NCBI RefSeq assembly: GCF_000419765.1
Contig: NZ_ATTQ01000018.1
Span: forward strand, 62,001-126,000
Direction of reading: 5' to 3'
Length of the DNA: 64,000 bases
Source of the DNA: Rhizobium mongolense USDA 1844
GTDB taxonomy: Bacteria; Pseudomonadota; Alphaproteobacteria; Rhizobiales; Rhizobiaceae
The translations under genes and the position numbers were made by a program. The stretch's first letter is position 1. Every line of letters starts with the position of its first letter. Below, one piece after another: positions 61,153 through 64,000 of this stretch. The notes below the pieces were generated by a model. It searched no databases. It saw nothing but the letters and a program-made list of their open reading frames with translations, and was not told where the DNA came from.

Positions 61153-61830
61153 CCGCAATCTCCACCGTCGTCAAAACCGGGGAGTGTGACATTCCAACTT
61201 TGGTTCGATCGGTGGCGATGCTTTTTTGCTCTCCTCTTTTGAGGCGGCCTTTCGGCTTGCCCGTGGCATCCACCAATAGCCGGCGCAATCCAAAACCGGC
61301 AGGACCGCCCTGCCGAAAGCCGCGGCGAACGAGGTTCATCTGCCCAGCTCTGACTTTAACGGACAGTTCCCGGCTGTATTCGGCCGCCATCGCGCGCTTG
61401 ACTGTCTTGATGATTGACGAGCCCATGCTGCCGTCGTTGTCAAACTGCTCGGCGCAATAATGCACCTTGATGCCAAACCGCTTACACCGGAGTTCAATAT
61501 CTGCGGCCTCGTCAGGATCTTGAAAGCGACCCCAGCGGCTGACGTCGTAGACGAGGACTGCTTTGTATTCAGCCTCTCCGTTCATGACATCGTGCAGGAG
61601 CTGCTGGATTGCATTCCGGCCGGTCAAGCTGAGCCCGCTTTTTCCTTCGTCCGCATAAAGCTGCACAATGTCGAATCGCTTTGCCTGCGCGTAGTTGCGG
61701 ATCACCTCGAGCTAATGTCGGGGGAGTAATGCTGGTTTTCGGTGGACATGCGCACGTAGGCAGCGACAGGTACCGTGGCCTCATCGACGCCCTGCGCCGC
61801 TAGTTCACCTTTTCGGCCGCGATCGAACTT
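61124..61830 (-). pseudogene. Serine recombinase (large resolvase family), frameshifted and truncated
   Basis: The N-terminus AAYVRMSTENQHYSPDI (start near 61830) carries the catalytic serine context of serine recombinases. A frameshift and stop near 61715 separate it from the rest of the catalytic domain (RNYAQAKRFDIVQLYADEGK; YDVSRWGRF; MAAEYSRELS) and the start of the recombinase domain, including RLKRGEQKSIATDR. The large C-terminal DNA-binding part is missing where the ISNCY fragment begins. It is not functional. Confidence 0.82.
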
Positions 61831-61883
61831 CATGACGAGATTCTCCCATCAAGCCGCAGACTTTACCTCAAGGAGGAAGAACG

Positions 61884-62237
61884 ATGGTTCCGAAGAAGGG
61901 CACAGTTGTTCGCAACTGCCCCGCCAACAACCGCTTTGATTGCAGCAGGACGATTGCAGACGCTCTCAACGGAGAATTGGGAACAGGCGCACAAGCGGCG
62001 AAGACCATCATGCGCTGGACCGGTGTAAGTGGGCGGGCGGCGAAATACTGGCTGGCAGGCAGCCGATGTCCGAACGGCTGGCAATTGATCTTGCTCGCCC
62101 GCAATTCAGATGCCGTGCTGCGCGCTTTTCTGTCGATGGCGAACCGCGATCTGTTTGAAGTGTCACTGGAACTGGCGGCGGCACAGTCGACGCTGGCCCG
62201 CGCCTCGGCCATGCTCGATTCCCTGAGACCCGAATGA
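61884..62237 (+). CDS. Small DNA-binding-like protein next to recombinase
   Basis: A 117-residue protein. RTIADALNGELGTGAQAAKT and TGVSGRAAKYWLAGSRCPNG look like a helix-turn-helix of the Cro/phage-regulator kind. I recall similar small proteins beside such recombinases in Rhizobiales, consistent with its place here. CAAGGAGG lies before the ATG. It may be a relic of a mobile element still expressed. Confidence 0.7.
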   Translation: MVPKKGTVVRNCPANNRFDCSRTIADALNGELGTGAQAAKTIMRWTGVSGRAAKYWLAGSRCPNGWQLILLARNSDAVLRAFLSMANRDLFEVSLELAAAQSTLARASAMLDSLRPE

Positions 62238-62528
62238 CTGTCGAAAGGTCGCGAGCGCCAGGACGATAAGAAGGGCGGATCGCAAAAAAAAGCAGGCAAA
62301 GACAACGCGAGGGAAGAACGCGCTCAAGTCCAGATCGTTGCTCGCGGCAGGGATGTTGCACAGGCAAGCCACATGAAGCCATCTTCGTACCAACTGCCCA
62401 CAGCACCTCACAGCGGAGAAAGCCGATGAGTCCCGCGTCTAAAGCAACAATTTTACCGGATTTTTTTACCGGGACTTGTTGCGCTGTGGGCTAGCTTTAC
62501 GCTCTTCCTCAGCGAGTATTTGACCGCC

Positions 62529-63290
62529 ATGAATTTTGTCAATCGTTACTCCCCCGCCATAATAAAACCCGCCTTGCTGCTTGCTGCGATCGGCGCGTCT
62601 TGCTGCCTGGCAGGATCCGTTGGTCTTTTACTTGTCTTAAACATGCTCCTCCCGGATCAACCATTTTTAGCCGGATTCGTGAGCATCATCGTCGTTTCGC
62701 TTGTTGTTGCATTTCCGCTGCTCCTCGCGCTGCAGCTCCGAAACGCAGAACTTGCGGCGCTGCACGCGAACATTGACCATACGGCCCGGCACGATCCGGT
62801 GACGAATGCGCTCACCGCCACCGCCTTTGCGGCCGCAATGCAGAACTATGCCGACCGCCGCCGGAAAATCGCAACCGATGCCGGCGGAATCATGATCGCC
62901 GTGGTCGTCGAGACGCTCGACACGATCAGCCGCCGGTATGGCCCCCAATGGGCCGACACGGTTATGCTGTCGCTCTCCGATATCATCAAGACCTCGGTCA
63001 GAAGCGGCGACCTCGTCGCCCGGCTCGCCTCAAATGAACTCGGCATTTTCCTGCCCGGCGCCAGCCCCGAAAACGCTCAAGAGATCGGCGCACGTATCCG
63101 CAGGCGCGTCTCGCAGGCTGCCTTCGAAACCGAGGAGGCGCCTCTCGACCTGAAGCTCAAACTCGGCGGTGCCCTCTTCGAGGGGGCTGAGGATTTCAAC
63201 CGGATCAGACAGCTTGCCGGCGAGGTGGCGTTTGATAGCGGGACTGAGGACGGCGAGCCGATCGCGATTGCGAAATTGCCGGCGGCGTGA
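62529..63290 (+). CDS. Membrane protein with degenerate GGDEF domain
   Basis: A 253-residue protein. Two membrane helices (about 10-40 and 48-72) precede a GGDEF-fold domain (about 85-245; DHTARHDPVTNALTATAFAA; SDIIKTSVRSGDLVARLASN). The signature GGDEF is replaced by ASNEL and the metal-binding aspartates are not conserved, so it should not make c-di-GMP. SGDL preceding the signature resembles part of an I-site but lacks the arginine in register. It may be a receptor or a decaying gene. A TTG at 62520 is an alternative start. Confidence 0.8.
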   Translation: MNFVNRYSPAIIKPALLLAAIGASCCLAGSVGLLLVLNMLLPDQPFLAGFVSIIVVSLVVAFPLLLALQLRNAELAALHANIDHTARHDPVTNALTATAFAAAMQNYADRRRKIATDAGGIMIAVVVETLDTISRRYGPQWADTVMLSLSDIIKTSVRSGDLVARLASNELGIFLPGASPENAQEIGARIRRRVSQAAFETEEAPLDLKLKLGGALFEGAEDFNRIRQLAGEVAFDSGTEDGEPIAIAKLPAA

Positions 63291-63645
63291 CACCGGATAG
63301 GAGAAGGGCGCTTTTGGCGCTTTCCTGAGATTCAGTCGATTTTCAGCCGACGTGCAACGCGGTGTGTATCATGCTTGTCGGCAGTCAAGATATTGACCGC
63401 TCGAGCTTATTTTGGAGAATTGCCACATCGTGCAAGCGCCCGGTCGTTGACACCGGCGATGCTAACGAGATCCCGACCGTCGATTGAAGCCCGGAGTGCT
63501 CAAGCGTCGCTCACCGGATGATGGAGAACGGCGTCGAGAAGCTTAATTTGGCGCCGATCAGCAGAATGCCGGCATTGGTTTTTCAGCAGGCTGTAGGAGA
63601 GCACGCAGGCATCCTTTCCGACGACGGGCGATAATGTCACGCTAG
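63291..63645. other. Intergenic region, 355 bases
   Basis: Nothing I can support. Short frames on both strands have no family resemblance. Confidence 0.45.
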
Positions 63646-64000
63646 TTAGCTGCTCCATGGATCGACGATCTCGATTCCGAAACCTTCAAAATCCCTGGTA
63701 TTGCGCGTGGCGAGGGTAAGATTGTGTGCCATTGCCGTAGCAGCGATCAAACCGTCCATCGAGGCGAGCCCACGACCGCTTCGCTTCGCAAGTGCCATCA
63801 GGTCGCCCCACGCCAGGGCGACAGGCTCCTCTACCGGAATGACGCGCTGCTCGAAACGTTGCGGAAGATCCCTGGCAAGCCATTCCGCCAGCGCGTCGCG
63901 TTTTCTGCAACTATCCATCAGAGCAACACCGCGGCGAATTTCCGCGATCGATACAACACTGATGAAGGCACGATCTTCGTCAAGCCCATCAAGCCATTCC
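63646..64000 (-). CDS. PIN-domain toxin (VapC/FitB-like), N-terminus beyond the window
   Basis: The last 117 or so residues of a PIN-domain ribonuclease. Visible parts are ISVVSIAEIRRG with a conserved glutamate, and SMDGLIAATAMAHNLTLATR with the third acidic residue, then NTRDFEGFGIEIVDPW. The frame continues past position 64000, so the start and the first catalytic aspartate are outside. Type II toxins of this kind need an antitoxin, which would lie upstream on the minus strand outside the window. The internal Met at 63918 is not the start. Confidence 0.88.
   Translation of the reverse strand, partial: EWLDGLDEDRAFISVVSIAEIRRGVALMDSCRKRDALAEWLARDLPQRFEQRVIPVEEPVALAWGDLMALAKRSGRGLASMDGLIAATAMAHNLTLATRNTRDFEGFGIEIVDPWSS

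Noticed and set aside
63521..63637. 38-codon plus-strand frame starting MENGVEKLN
   Set aside because: Short, no ribosome site, no resemblance to known peptides.
1..64000. tRNA genes, rRNA, CRISPR arrays, replication origin
   Set aside because: I saw no cloverleaf-like, rRNA-like or repeat-spacer pattern, and no repABC or DnaA-box cluster; a covariance-model search would be needed to exclude small RNAs.

Overview
The window looks like part of a Rhizobium or close relative (Rhizobiales, Alphaproteobacteria). The evidence is GC-rich coding with alphaproteobacterial families: a bcsN-bcsA-bcsB-bcsZ-bcsK type cellulose operon, minCDE, a DUF982 protein, DUF3422, a FAD/GcvT dehydrogenase, and TTAA-N7-TTAAC boxes of the kind bound by the cell-cycle regulator CtrA. 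minCDE lies on secondary replicons in several rhizobia, so a chromid or megaplasmid origin is plausible but is inference only.

Layout. 0.2-2.7 kb: a dimethylglycine/sarcosine-dehydrogenase-like flavoprotein. 3.2-5.2 kb: a PadR regulator overlapping a chromate transporter, then a VOC protein. 5.3-8.4 kb: DUF779 and an aldehyde dehydrogenase next to a GAF-Fis regulator; matching palindromes precede both transcription units. 8.9-11.0 kb: a periplasmic solute-binding protein coupled to a membrane diguanylate cyclase. 11.1-14.1 kb: small genes, a glutathione transferase, a broken hydrolase and a broken IS5-family transposase. 14.1-19.5 kb: a DipZ-like thiol-disulfide protein, a Tat-exported alpha/beta hydrolase and a two-component system. 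19.6-20.9 kb: a deletion scar joining a truncated LacI gene to a truncated sugar permease. 21.1-27.8 kb: a tightly packed partner-switching-like operon headed by a GGDEF-EAL protein. 28.3-37.2 kb: cellulose synthesis. 37.3-38.4 kb: a diguanylate cyclase. 38.7-46.0 kb: a pxp-like 5-oxoproline operon with its own biotin carboxylase, and a divergent GntR regulator. 46.1-48.9 kb: an AraC regulator and small hypotheticals. 49.2-52.8 kb: two Gly/Asn-rich exported proteins flanking a NarL-type two-component system. 53.0-57.3 kb: two large c-di-GMP enzymes. 57.4-59.2 kb: minCDE. 59.5-64.0 kb: DUF3422, a recombinase/ISNCY scar, a DNA-binding-like protein, a degenerate GGDEF protein and a partial PIN toxin.

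How it fits together. The strongest theme is c-di-GMP control of the cell surface. Six GGDEF proteins (two also with EAL, one GGDEF-degenerate) sit within 53 kb around a cellulose synthase whose C-terminal PilZ domain keeps its c-di-GMP-binding residues. A perfect CtrA-type box upstream of bcsN and another upstream of minC suggest that cellulose synthesis and division-site placement may both be cell-cycle controlled. The best candidates for under-described systems are the STAS-methyltransferase/PP2C module, the biotin-carboxylase-containing pxp operon, and the Gly/Asn-rich pair around a two-component system.
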